From: Aurantibacter_A sp039941195
Lineage (GTDB): Bacteria; Bacteroidota; Bacteroidia; Flavobacteriales; Flavobacteriaceae
Direction: 5' to 3'
DNA: 64,000 bases
NCBI RefSeq assembly: GCF_039941195.1
Contig: NZ_JBDVFA010000007.1
Location: forward strand, 42,976-106,975
The position numbers and the translations under genes were made by a program. The notes beneath the pieces were generated by a model that was given only the letters and a program-made list of their open reading frames with translations, was not told where the DNA came from and made no database searches. Shown here piece after piece: positions 47,301-53,833 of this stretch (its first letter is position 1; every line of letters begins with the position of its first letter).

Positions 47301-47738
47301 TTAACTTATCTTTACAGGGTCGTTATTCAAAAGGTTTCTAACAGTACTCCAGAACATTAATAATGAACTTGTTGAAGTTGATGAAAACTCAGAAAGCAAT
47401 TGCATATTTTTTAGGAACATTTTTTCTTCCTCACCATTCAAATCCGATGTGCCATGGTAATATGCCATATTCCAATCATTAAAATATCTTCCTGAAACAT
47501 CACCATCCCATAATTTTTTTACATTATGATGTCTATTGTCTTTTTTAATCTTACCATATATTTTAATCACATCGCTTCGCTTTCCTTCTAGAATTTGCAC
47601 GAACTCCTGATTATAATAAACCAAGCAACCTGTCACATTTTTTTGCGAATTGGTAAGTCTTGCTTCTGATAAAATATCCTTTATGTTTTGAGTATTTATA
47701 GTGGGAGAAGCAACTGAAATATAGGTTAGTTGGAACAT
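47301..47738 (-). CDS. BLUF-domain blue-light photoreceptor
   Basis: Starting at the ATG at 47738 gives 145 aa with the usual BLUF beginning MFQLTYISVAS. The flavin-site residues all fall at the exact spacing of AppA: Tyr6, Asn30, Gln48, Trp89 and Met91 (offsets 24, 42, 83 and 85 from the Tyr, as in AppA Tyr21/Asn45/Gln63/Trp104/Met106). The tail after residue 95 is two helices (EEEKMFLKNMQLLSEF, LLMFWSTVRNLL), as in short BLUF proteins such as PixD and Slr1694, with no fused output domain. Its output partner is unknown. The ferritin-fold and superoxide dismutase genes lie divergently, 200 bp away. Confidence 0.95.
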   Translation of the reverse strand: MFQLTYISVASPTINTQNIKDILSEARLTNSQKNVTGCLVYYNQEFVQILEGKRSDVIKIYGKIKKDNRHHNVKKLWDGDVSGRYFNDWNMAYYHGTSDLNGEEEKMFLKNMQLLSEFSSTSTSSLLMFWSTVRNLLNNDPVKIS

Positions 47739-47933
47739 GAGTCTATTTCTTTTGTGAAAGATAATAATTCCAATCATTTATTTAGATAAATGTTAGCTTT
47801 TATACTTCGGTCCTATTTTAAACGAATTTCAATTGGTATGAGGTTTTGCGATACAATTTTGATTCATCTGGTTAAGATGTACTATTATTTCTATTTACAT
47901 TGTTTTGATTATTAGGAATTAAAAAAAGATAAT

Positions 47934-48425
47934 ATGAAAACTTTAGAAGACTTATTTGAACATCAAATAAAAGATTTATATAGCGCTGAAACACAATTGG
48001 TTAAAGTGCTTCCAAAAATGATTGATAAAGCTAGTGATAGTAAGCTTAAAGAAACTTTTGAGGGTCATCTTGCAGAAACTAAGATGCAAAAAAGCAGGTT
48101 GGAAACTATATGTAGGGAAATGAATATTACACCTGCTGGAGAAACCTGCAAAGCTATGAAGGGCCTTATTAAAGAAACGAAACATTTTATATCTGAAGCA
48201 GCTACGGATGATGTTATGGATGCAGGATTAATAGCTGAAGCTCAGCGTGTAGAACATTATGAAATATCGGGTTACGGCACAGCAGTTCGATTTGCGAAAG
48301 AATTAGGACATCGAAATATTGCCAAAACACTTCAAGAAACACTGGATGAAGAGTACGATACAGATAATAAACTTGACAAATTAGCTGAAGGTAGGTTAAA
48401 TAAAAAAGCTATTGATCAGAATTAA
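47934..48425 (+). CDS. YciE/YciF-family ferritin-like protein (DUF892)
   Basis: The 163-aa all-helical protein has the family start LEDLFEHQIKDLYSAETQLVKVLPKM and two helical pairs with Glu/His residues at ferritin-like positions (EGHLAETKMQ, AEAQRVEHYEISGYGTAVRFAKELG). Family members are induced by stress in several bacteria, and their function is not established. It is followed after 56 bp by the superoxide dismutase gene in the same direction, which suggests an oxidative or general stress unit. Confidence 0.94.
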   Translation: MKTLEDLFEHQIKDLYSAETQLVKVLPKMIDKASDSKLKETFEGHLAETKMQKSRLETICREMNITPAGETCKAMKGLIKETKHFISEAATDDVMDAGLIAEAQRVEHYEISGYGTAVRFAKELGHRNIAKTLQETLDEEYDTDNKLDKLAEGRLNKKAIDQN

Positions 48426-48481
48426 AATTGGTATGGCTATAAAAATTACATCAAGTTTTAAATAATCAAAAAAGAAACAAA

Positions 48482-49063
48482 ATGAAGTATATAACAATAA
48501 TAACGTTAGCCCTCGTTTTAATTGGGAGTTATGGTTGCAAAGAAGCCAAAAATAAAACTGAAAGTACAACCGATGGCCCTATGGAAGTTATTAGTGGAAC
48601 TAAAAATACAGAATCACTAACAATTTTAATGGAACCTAAGAGCGAAAGCGAGGTGCGGGGAGAGGTAACCTTTACAGAGGATGATAATACCGTAAAAATG
48701 TTGGCTGTTTTCACAGGACTCTCAGAAGGGGAACATGCAATTCATTTACACGAAAAAGCAGATTGCTCATCAGATGATGGAAAGTCAAGTGGAGGACATT
48801 GGAATCCGACGAGAGAACCCCATGGCAAGTGGAACGATGAGGGTGGTTATCATAAAGGTGATATAGGTAATTTTACTGCCGATGCTAATGGTGATGCCAC
48901 AGTAGAATTTTCTGCGGGAGACGAATGGTGTATAGGTTGTGAAGATGAAAGAAAGAATATATTAAATAAAGCAGTAATTGTTCATCAGGGTAAAGACGAT
49001 TTTATGTCGCAACCCAGTGGTGATGCCGGTGCACGAGTTAGTTGTAGTGGTATTATAAAATAA
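48482..49063 (+). CDS. sodC: Cu/Zn superoxide dismutase, lipoprotein
   Basis: The 193-aa protein has a lipoprotein signal (IITLALVLIGSYGC, Cys19). SodC signatures are present: the metal-ligand block HAIHLHEKADCSSDDGKSSGGHWNP, the bridging region THEPHG-like REPHGKWNDEGGYHKGDIGNF, and the C-terminal HQGKDDFMSQPSGDAGARVSCSGII with the second copper His and disulfide Cys. It removes superoxide outside the cytoplasm. A strong terminator follows, and the YciF-like gene lies upstream. Confidence 0.96.
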   Translation: MKYITIITLALVLIGSYGCKEAKNKTESTTDGPMEVISGTKNTESLTILMEPKSESEVRGEVTFTEDDNTVKMLAVFTGLSEGEHAIHLHEKADCSSDDGKSSGGHWNPTREPHGKWNDEGGYHKGDIGNFTADANGDATVEFSAGDEWCIGCEDERKNILNKAVIVHQGKDDFMSQPSGDAGARVSCSGIIK

Positions 49064-49076
49064 AAATGATAAAATA

Positions 49077-49108
49077 AAAAAGGCTGCACTTAAGCAGCCT
49101 TTTTTATT
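49077..49108 (+). terminator. rho-independent terminator after sodC
   Basis: Stem AAAAGGCTGC / GCAGCCTTTT with loop ACTTAA, followed by more T, 14 bp after the stop codon. Confidence 0.92.
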
Positions 49109-49129
49109 TATGTGTGACCTGTTGTTATT

Positions 49130-49522
49130 TTAGTTTCCAAATAGTAATAAAATACTAATTACTAAAAGTACAATCCAACCAAGATGTTTTCCTTTAGTTC
49201 CGATTAAAACTATTAGACTAGAGATGACCATTGTTATTATTGTTGAATTAACCATAAAATTGACTAATTCAGAATTCAACAAATTTGGTTTTAACGATAT
49301 TTTCATTAAAAACGCTCCAATACACCAACCAAAAAATGAAGATAAGTGCCAAGTTGCCCAAATTATGCGTAAATGCCTTTCTTTTAGTCCACTTTTAACT
49401 TTTGTTGGGACCAAATTTCCAGAACTTCTTTTCGAATTAAAGATAAGATATTCACCAAAAATTGAATGAACTATTCCTAATAGGATGCATTAAATACCCG
49501 CACTGAAAAAATAGACATTCAT
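49130..49522 (-). pseudogene. membrane-protein gene interrupted by an early TAA codon
   Basis: The visible open frame encodes three to four hydrophobic segments (IIWATWHLSSFFGW, STIITMVISSLIVLIG, IVLLVISILLLFGN) but has only a TTG as start at 49414. Upstream the same frame continues sensibly back through GIVHSIFGEYLIF to an in-frame TAA (49490-49492), then through MNVYFFSAGI to an ATG at 49522. That ATG overlaps the TGA of the upstream DUF2867 gene as ATGA, the usual sign of translational coupling. Reading the TAA as a leucine codon would restore a normal first membrane helix. So a single nonsense change, or a base error, seems to have broken a 130-residue membrane protein. Expression from an internal start remains possible. 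Confidence 0.7.
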
Positions 49523-50022
49523 AGATTAATTTTGTTTTCGCTAAAAGCATTTCTAACCATTCTTTTCACAATTTTTCGATGGAATGGTTTTATAATCCCC
49601 ATATATATTTTACCCTTTAGATTATTGTATTCCACTAGTGTAGTGACTTTTATGTTGTGTAAATCGGTTTTTTTGTTTGTAACAATTGCTCTAAAATTTA
49701 GATGAGCGTCATCTGCTCCTAAAATTATTTCATCCTCATTTATACCGTAAATTTTAAAGTACTTCACATAACCGCCAACTTCATAATTTTCATTATAATC
49801 CACTGGTTTTTCAGTTTTCAATCCAAATATTCCAACAATTTTATTCCTAATAATAAACAATACTTTAATCCAAGTGGGAGTTGTGTTAAAAACAAGATTT
49901 GTTATCTCTTCTATGTTGTTCGTATGGTTTGTTGTAGTATATGTATCAATAAAATCAATCTTTTTGAGTAGTTTACTTAGGCTATCAGTTAATCTAGTTT
50001 TTTCTTCTTTGACTTTTTGCAT
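49519..50022 (-). CDS. DUF2867-type protein
   Basis: The 167-aa protein shows the pattern of this family: FNTTPTWIKVLFIIRNKIVGIFGLK in the first half, then ENDEIILGADDAHLNFRAIV-like strands (EDEIILGADDAHLNFR) and a closing helix IKPFHRKIVKRMVRNAF. Families of this type adopt an SRPBCC/START-like fold and often sit beside TetR regulators in Bacteroidota. It is divergent from a TetR gene with a 79-bp gap holding paired operator-like repeats. The TGA stop overlaps the ATG of the broken membrane gene. Confidence 0.75.
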   Translation of the reverse strand: MQKVKEEKTRLTDSLSKLLKKIDFIDTYTTTNHTNNIEEITNLVFNTTPTWIKVLFIIRNKIVGIFGLKTEKPVDYNENYEVGGYVKYFKIYGINEDEIILGADDAHLNFRAIVTNKKTDLHNIKVTTLVEYNNLKGKIYMGIIKPFHRKIVKRMVRNAFSENKINL

Positions 50023-50033
50023 GGGTTCCTAAA

Positions 50034-50096
50034 TTTAGGTCAAAGTTACTAATAATTTTATATTTAGGTCAATTGTACTAATTATTTTTATCTTTG
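50034..50096. promoter_or_regulatory. divergent DUF2867/TetR control region with two operator-like repeats
   Basis: Two similar 18-bp imperfect palindromes stand 29 bp apart: TTAGGTCAAAGTTACTAA (50035-50052) and TTAGGTCAATTGTACTAA (50064-50081). Each has TTAG...CTAA ends, and the second matches its reverse complement at 14 of 18 positions. TATCTTTG (50089-50096) is a -7 element for the TetR gene, whose ATG follows after 5 bp, implying an almost leaderless mRNA. The spacing puts both sites across the promoters of both genes, as expected for a TetR repressor acting on itself and its neighbour. Confidence 0.6.
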
Positions 50097-50101
50097 AAGT
50101 A

Positions 50102-50755
50102 ATGAATAAAACAAAACAAACAATATTAGAAACGGCTTTATTGCTTTTTAATTCTGATGGATTATCTGTTGTAACACTCAGAACAATTGCTAACAAAATG
50201 AAAATTAGTCAAGGGAACTTAAATTATCATTTCAAGAAACGAGATGATATTATTGAAGCCTTGTATTTTGAATTGGTTGAACATATTAATAAAAGTATGG
50301 AAGACTTAAAGTTGCAGGACTCTAAAAATAATTTAAAGACTTTGGCGGACATTTTACATACTATGATGACTATTTTTTATGAATATCGATTTTTTTTTCT
50401 TGATTTTGTTCAAATAATGCGAGGAAACAAAAAAATCGAAAAACATTATACTATACTATCTAAACAAAGGGAAGAACAGTTTTCTGTTCTTTTTAAACTA
50501 TTAGTGAAAAACCGTTTAATGAGGAATGAAGCTCTACAAGACGAGTATAATTATTTGTATAAACGATTTTCAATTCTTGGTAATTTTTGGATTTCTGAAG
50601 CAGAGATTCAAAATTCTAAATTGACAAAAAAAATGATTGCTACATATGCTGTAATATTGTTTCAGGCTATATATCCTTACCTTACTTTAGAAGGACAAAA
50701 AGAGTATAATTCTATAAATTTCGAGTGTTTTAACTTGCTCCTAAGAGGGGTTTAG
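50102..50755 (+). CDS. TetR-family regulator
   Basis: The 217-aa protein has the TetR HTH at residues 5-50 (TILETALLLFNSDGLSVVTLRTIANKMKISQGNLNYHFKKRDDIIEAL). An all-helical ligand domain follows with many aromatic residues (YEYRFFFLDFVQIMRG). It is probably a repressor of the divergent DUF2867 operon, from gene order and the paired operator-like repeats in the shared promoter. The ligand is unknown. Confidence 0.92.
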   Translation: MNKTKQTILETALLLFNSDGLSVVTLRTIANKMKISQGNLNYHFKKRDDIIEALYFELVEHINKSMEDLKLQDSKNNLKTLADILHTMMTIFYEYRFFFLDFVQIMRGNKKIEKHYTILSKQREEQFSVLFKLLVKNRLMRNEALQDEYNYLYKRFSILGNFWISEAEIQNSKLTKKMIATYAVILFQAIYPYLTLEGQKEYNSINFECFNLLLRGV

Positions 50756-50854
50756 AGTTAGTTACATGTTCAAGCGACTACTTTAGTCTTGTCTTAAAGT
50801 CCATATTGTCAACATATTCAAAAACCATTTTTACTACTGCAATGGCGGAATTAT

Positions 50855-51514
50855 TTACTGTTCAAACTTCTCAATAACATTTAAGAACGCTAAAGCTTTC
50901 ATCGTTTTTGAGCCTGTAAAAAGACCTATCGTTTTTCTTACCCATGCAATGTGAAGATTTTTATAGGTTAATTTATTTAAAAACCAGACTAACGGAATAA
51001 TTAATAAGAAATTAACCATGAGGTATTGTAATACAAAATCGACATCCATATTTGCATAGATGTCTATGTTGAATAAATAGTCGCTAGCAACTACTACATA
51101 CGACCACCATATTGGGGTGGATAACAACATTAATTTTACAAATAACAATCCGTGAGTATTAACTAATTCTATCTTTTTTCTAATTTCAACTATTGGTTTT
51201 GCAAAGTCAATTTGATTTAATAAGGTAACTTGTCCAATACTTCCAGCTAAGGCAATTAGCGTGAAAAGACCAACAATAATTCCACTAATCGCTAAGTGTG
51301 TTTGGTGCCAATTACTTGCAATATAATTTCCTATAAACAGTGCTAATAAAGAAAAAACTACAATTTCTATAATTCTGTATTTAAGAATACTTAGTGTTCT
51401 CTTTTCTGATTTCTCTAAGTTGATACTCTTAAATGAGTCTACATTTAAACTTAATTTTTCATCTAGTTTAGTATTGTAAGCTGCTAAAATTATTTTTAAC
51501 TCTCCTGCTTCCAT
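50855..51514 (-). CDS. four-span membrane protein partner of the adjacent ECF sigma factor
   Basis: The 219-aa protein has a cytoplasmic N-terminus of about 45 residues (SFKSINLEKSEKRTLSILKYR), then hydrophobic segments near 48-66, 72-92, 120-142 and 160-182, and a basic cytoplasmic tail. It follows the sigma gene by 4 bp, the place normally held by an anti-sigma factor. It lacks the zinc-type HxxxCxxC motif and does not look like the FecR type. An anti-sigma or signal-sensing function is inferred only from position and topology. Confidence 0.75.
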   Translation of the reverse strand: MEAGELKIILAAYNTKLDEKLSLNVDSFKSINLEKSEKRTLSILKYRIIEIVVFSLLALFIGNYIASNWHQTHLAISGIIVGLFTLIALAGSIGQVTLLNQIDFAKPIVEIRKKIELVNTHGLLFVKLMLLSTPIWWSYVVVASDYLFNIDIYANMDVDFVLQYLMVNFLLIIPLVWFLNKLTYKNLHIAWVRKTIGLFTGSKTMKALAFLNVIEKFEQ

Positions 51515-51518
51515 AATG

Positions 51519-52028
51519 TTATATATTTTTAAATTCTTTTTTTAATTTTAATTTGATCCTACTAATTTTTGTGGCGACATTTGTTTTAGTAATGCCAAGT
51601 ATTTCTGAAATTTCCTCGTAACTTTTCTCTTCTAAATATAGTAGCATTAATGCCTTATTTAGTTCGTTTAAATTATGAATGAATTCTTGTAATAACTTTA
51701 GATGATAATTTAATTCTGTTTGCTTTTCACTAGTATCTTCTTCTATTTTAAAAATAGATTCCTCATTGAAAAAATCATTTTTCAAAGACCATTTTTTTTC
51801 TTTTCTATAAAAAGAGATTGCAACGTTTAGCGCTATTCGATACATCCAAGTAGTGTATTTGTAATTGCTATTATAATTATCATAAGAATTCCATAACTGG
51901 ATAATAATTTCTTGTTCTAAATCTTTTCTATCTTCTTTGTTTTGGCAATAAGAGTTCACAATTTTATAGATGATTTTTTTATGTTCATCTAAAGTTTTTA
52001 TGAATTGCTCTTTTTTATTTACCATCAT
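51519..52028 (-). CDS. ECF RNA polymerase sigma factor
   Basis: The 169-aa protein has region 2 (KKIIYKIVNSYCQNKEDRKDLEQEIIIQLWNSYDNY, with the WMYRIALNVAISFYRK core) and region 4 (LLYLEEKSYEEISEILGITKTNVATKISRIKLKLKKEF). An adjacent second ATG at 52025 gives almost the same protein. It is followed 4 bp later by a membrane protein on the same strand. The promoter upstream (two boxes, TAAAAAGTGTGATT and CGAATAA) recurs ahead of the 153-aa membrane-protein gene, which is good evidence for autoregulation. Confidence 0.92.
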   Translation of the reverse strand: MMVNKKEQFIKTLDEHKKIIYKIVNSYCQNKEDRKDLEQEIIIQLWNSYDNYNSNYKYTTWMYRIALNVAISFYRKEKKWSLKNDFFNEESIFKIEEDTSEKQTELNYHLKLLQEFIHNLNELNKALMLLYLEEKSYEEISEILGITKTNVATKISRIKLKLKKEFKNI

Positions 52029-52038
52029 TAGTAAGTGA

Positions 52039-52052
52039 TTGCACTAGTGTAA
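52039..52052. promoter_or_regulatory. near-palindrome TTGCACTAGTGTAA in the sigma-gene leader
   Basis: It matches its reverse complement at 12 of 14 positions and lies 11 bp upstream of the sigma start codon, downstream of the predicted transcription start. It could bind a regulator or be chance; support is positional only. Confidence 0.3.
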
Positions 52053-52096
52053 TTTATAATTATTTATTTTGAAACTATAGCTACTGTTTTTATATG

Positions 52097-52132
52097 TTAT
52101 TCGAAAAGGTGCATGAATAATCACACTTTTTA
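52097..52132 (-). promoter_or_regulatory. candidate ECF promoter of the sigma gene
   Basis: On the minus strand TAAAAAGTGTGATT (52132-52119), a 15-bp spacer and CGAATAA (52103-52097) reproduce exactly the boxes and spacing found ahead of the 153-aa gene. A transcription start about 7 bp after the second box would leave a leader of about 60 bases. Confidence 0.7.
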
Positions 52133-52136
52133 AAAT

Positions 52137-52598
52137 TTATAAGAAATTGGAGAACATGTTAATTGAAGTTCCGAGAATTAAACTGGATAGCCCTTCTTTA
52201 CAAGATAAACGTCTCAAATTAATCTTATTAGAGTATGCAATCCATAGCGCAAGTAATGAGCAGCAAAAAAATATAGCGATAAGATAAACTGGGAAATTAA
52301 CTGTACTTATGCCCAACCAACTAAACATAATTACCTCTAGTACTGTAAATCCGAATAAAGCTAAAATAGGGTTTGATTTTCTTGGTTTTAGTAGTAACAA
52401 TATACCGCCATAAAACAGAATTAGGCAAATAAATAGTGGCAAAATTTGATTTAAATAGGACAAGCTGAAATAACTTTTAAAAGAAAAATCAAAATATTCT
52501 TTTAAGTTAGTATTTATGTCAGATTGTATTAGGAATATTATGCTAAATAAAATTCCTATAAACGAAAATGCAATTCCGATAATTTTTCTAGTTGCCAT
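52137..52598 (-). CDS. four-span membrane protein, probable ECF regulon member
   Basis: The 153-aa protein is hydrophobic, with four predicted helices (IIGIAFSFIGILFSIIFLI, ILPLFICLILFYGGILLLL, ILALFGFTVLEVIMFSWLG, FPVYLIAIFFCCSLLALWI) and a basic C-terminal tail. I do not recognise the family. The same two promoter boxes as the sigma gene lie just upstream, with a leader of about 17 bases, so it is probably a direct target of that sigma factor. Confidence 0.7.
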   Translation of the reverse strand: MATRKIIGIAFSFIGILFSIIFLIQSDINTNLKEYFDFSFKSYFSLSYLNQILPLFICLILFYGGILLLLKPRKSNPILALFGFTVLEVIMFSWLGISTVNFPVYLIAIFFCCSLLALWIAYSNKINLRRLSCKEGLSSLILGTSINMFSNFL

Positions 52599-52621
52599 AC
52601 TATAATGAGTTTGTTTACTTA

Positions 52622-52657
52622 TTATTCGCAGACTTTAAAAAAAAATCACACTTTTTA
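52622..52657 (-). promoter_or_regulatory. candidate ECF promoter of the 153-aa membrane-protein gene
   Basis: Minus strand TAAAAAGTGTGATT (52657-52644), 15 bp, CGAATAA (52628-52622). The 14-bp first box, the 7-bp second box and the spacer length are identical to the copy upstream of the ECF sigma gene, while the spacer sequences differ. Confidence 0.7.
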
Positions 52658-52769
52658 TATTTTTTTTAATCTTTAAAATGAAATGGCATTTAAATGAATG
52701 CTACACCAGCAGTCGAGTATTTAAATAGATACTGGTTTTATATGCTTTTATTTCAACCTATTATACTAT

Positions 52770-52812
52770 AAAGAAGCCATTGGTGAATAATTAATTCAGT
52801 TATGGCTTCTTT
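52770..52812. other. long stem-loop AAAGAAGCCAT / ATGGCTTCTTT
   Basis: A perfect 11-bp inverted repeat encloses 21 bases that can themselves pair partly (GAAT/ATTC). It lies in the 278-bp gap between the 153-aa gene and the DoxX gene, 65 bp after the DoxX stop codon (minus strand). On that strand it could act as a terminator-like structure for DoxX, but no proper T-run follows. Otherwise the gap shows nothing. Confidence 0.5.
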
Positions 52813-52876
52813 GCAATGTTGGTAGCAATGTTTTAATTACTTCCTATTCACAGGATAGAACTTTTTTATAAATTTT

Positions 52877-53257
52877 CTATTCGCCTTTTATGATTGGCTC
52901 GTATTTATTCCAATTAGCTATAATTGCCCAAATATTAATTGCGAATAATACAACTGCGATTCCAATACTTGATAGGTCGTGTACGAAATGGTGAATAAAT
53001 ATTCCAACCATAACAGGAAGAATTACCAACGCTCCAAGTGCTCTTGTTTTTGGGATTGCAATTAAAGCTCCTCCAATGATTTCAACAATTGCTACAAGCG
53101 GAAAAATCCATTTTATTGTCATAAAACCGCCCATAATTTTCATCATTTCTTCAGACATTTCAGGCATGGGCATATAATTGAGGAATTTGTTTAATCCTGA
53201 ATTAATCATCATTAAACCAAATAGAATACATAAAACTGTAAGAATCTTGTTTTTCAT
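52877..53257 (-). CDS. DoxX-family membrane protein
   Basis: The 126-aa protein has four hydrophobic helices: ILTVLCILFGLMMINSGLNKF, IKWIFPLVAIVEIIGGALIAI, ALGALVILPVMVGIFIHHF and IGIAVVLFAINIWAIIANW. The GLNKF and EIIGGALIAIPKTRALGA pattern is typical of DoxX proteins. It is divergent from an HxlR regulator gene across a 95-bp region with three inverted repeats, a common regulator/DoxX pairing associated with quinone, thiol or aldehyde stress (inferred). Confidence 0.9.
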   Translation of the reverse strand: MKNKILTVLCILFGLMMINSGLNKFLNYMPMPEMSEEMMKIMGGFMTIKWIFPLVAIVEIIGGALIAIPKTRALGALVILPVMVGIFIHHFVHDLSSIGIAVVLFAINIWAIIANWNKYEPIIKGE

Positions 53258-53285
53258 TTTTCAATTGTTATTATTAGTAGTAGCA

Positions 53286-53336
53286 CAAAATTAATTAATT
53301 TTGATTACCATTAGTAATCAGTTACCTAAAGGTAAC
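53286..53336. promoter_or_regulatory. divergent DoxX/HxlR promoter with overlapping -7 elements and two inverted repeats
   Basis: An 18-bp perfect palindrome, CAAAATTAATTAATTTTG (53286-53303), contains TAATTTTG on both strands, so each half is a -7 element (TAnnTTTG) pointing to one gene. Next come GATTAC...GTAATC (53303-53319) and GTTACC...GGTAAC (53321-53336), with centres about 17 bp apart. These are placed as operators for the HxlR protein in its own leader. Confidence 0.6.
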
Positions 53337-53352
53337 CATCAAATTAATAAAG

Positions 53353-53715
53353 ATGAAAAAGAAAGAGCATAAAGAGTGCATGTCCGCTTTGTTACCTGTA
53401 AGAGACACTTTAGATGTTATAGGTGGAAAATGGAAACTATTAATTTTAATTTCAGTTTGGGAAGGAAACAAGCACTTTAGGGAAATAGAACGTAGTATTC
53501 CAAAGTTAAGTACTAAAGTTTTGTCAAAGGAGTTGAAAGATATGGAAGAAAATCACTTGATCACTAGAACTGTTTTAAATGGTTCTCCTGTACGAACAGA
53601 ATATGCACCTACAGAACATTCCAAAACGCTTGAAAAAGTCATTTTTGAATTACATAATTGGGGTATCAACCATAGAAAAAAAATCTTTGGTGAAAAGTCC
53701 GATACAGTTAGTTAA
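53353..53715 (+). CDS. HxlR-family transcriptional regulator
   Basis: The 120-aa winged-helix protein has the family core DVIGGKWKLLILISVWEGNKHFREIERSIPKLSTKVLSKELKDMEENHLI and the wing RTVLNGSPVRTEYAPTE. A single Cys9 just before the first helix (KECMSALLPV) is where redox-sensing members have theirs. The probable target is the divergent DoxX gene; the inverted repeats between them suggest autoregulation too. Confidence 0.93.
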   Translation: MKKKEHKECMSALLPVRDTLDVIGGKWKLLILISVWEGNKHFREIERSIPKLSTKVLSKELKDMEENHLITRTVLNGSPVRTEYAPTEHSKTLEKVIFELHNWGINHRKKIFGEKSDTVS

Positions 53716-53833
53716 AATCGTTTTTAATATGAATTAGGACTATGTTATTATGTTGGTATAGCTATGAAAAGTACGGGAGTTAATTAAGGTTTACTTTCCC
53801 TTACCCACGTAGGGCTTTGTAATGTGCAGGCTT

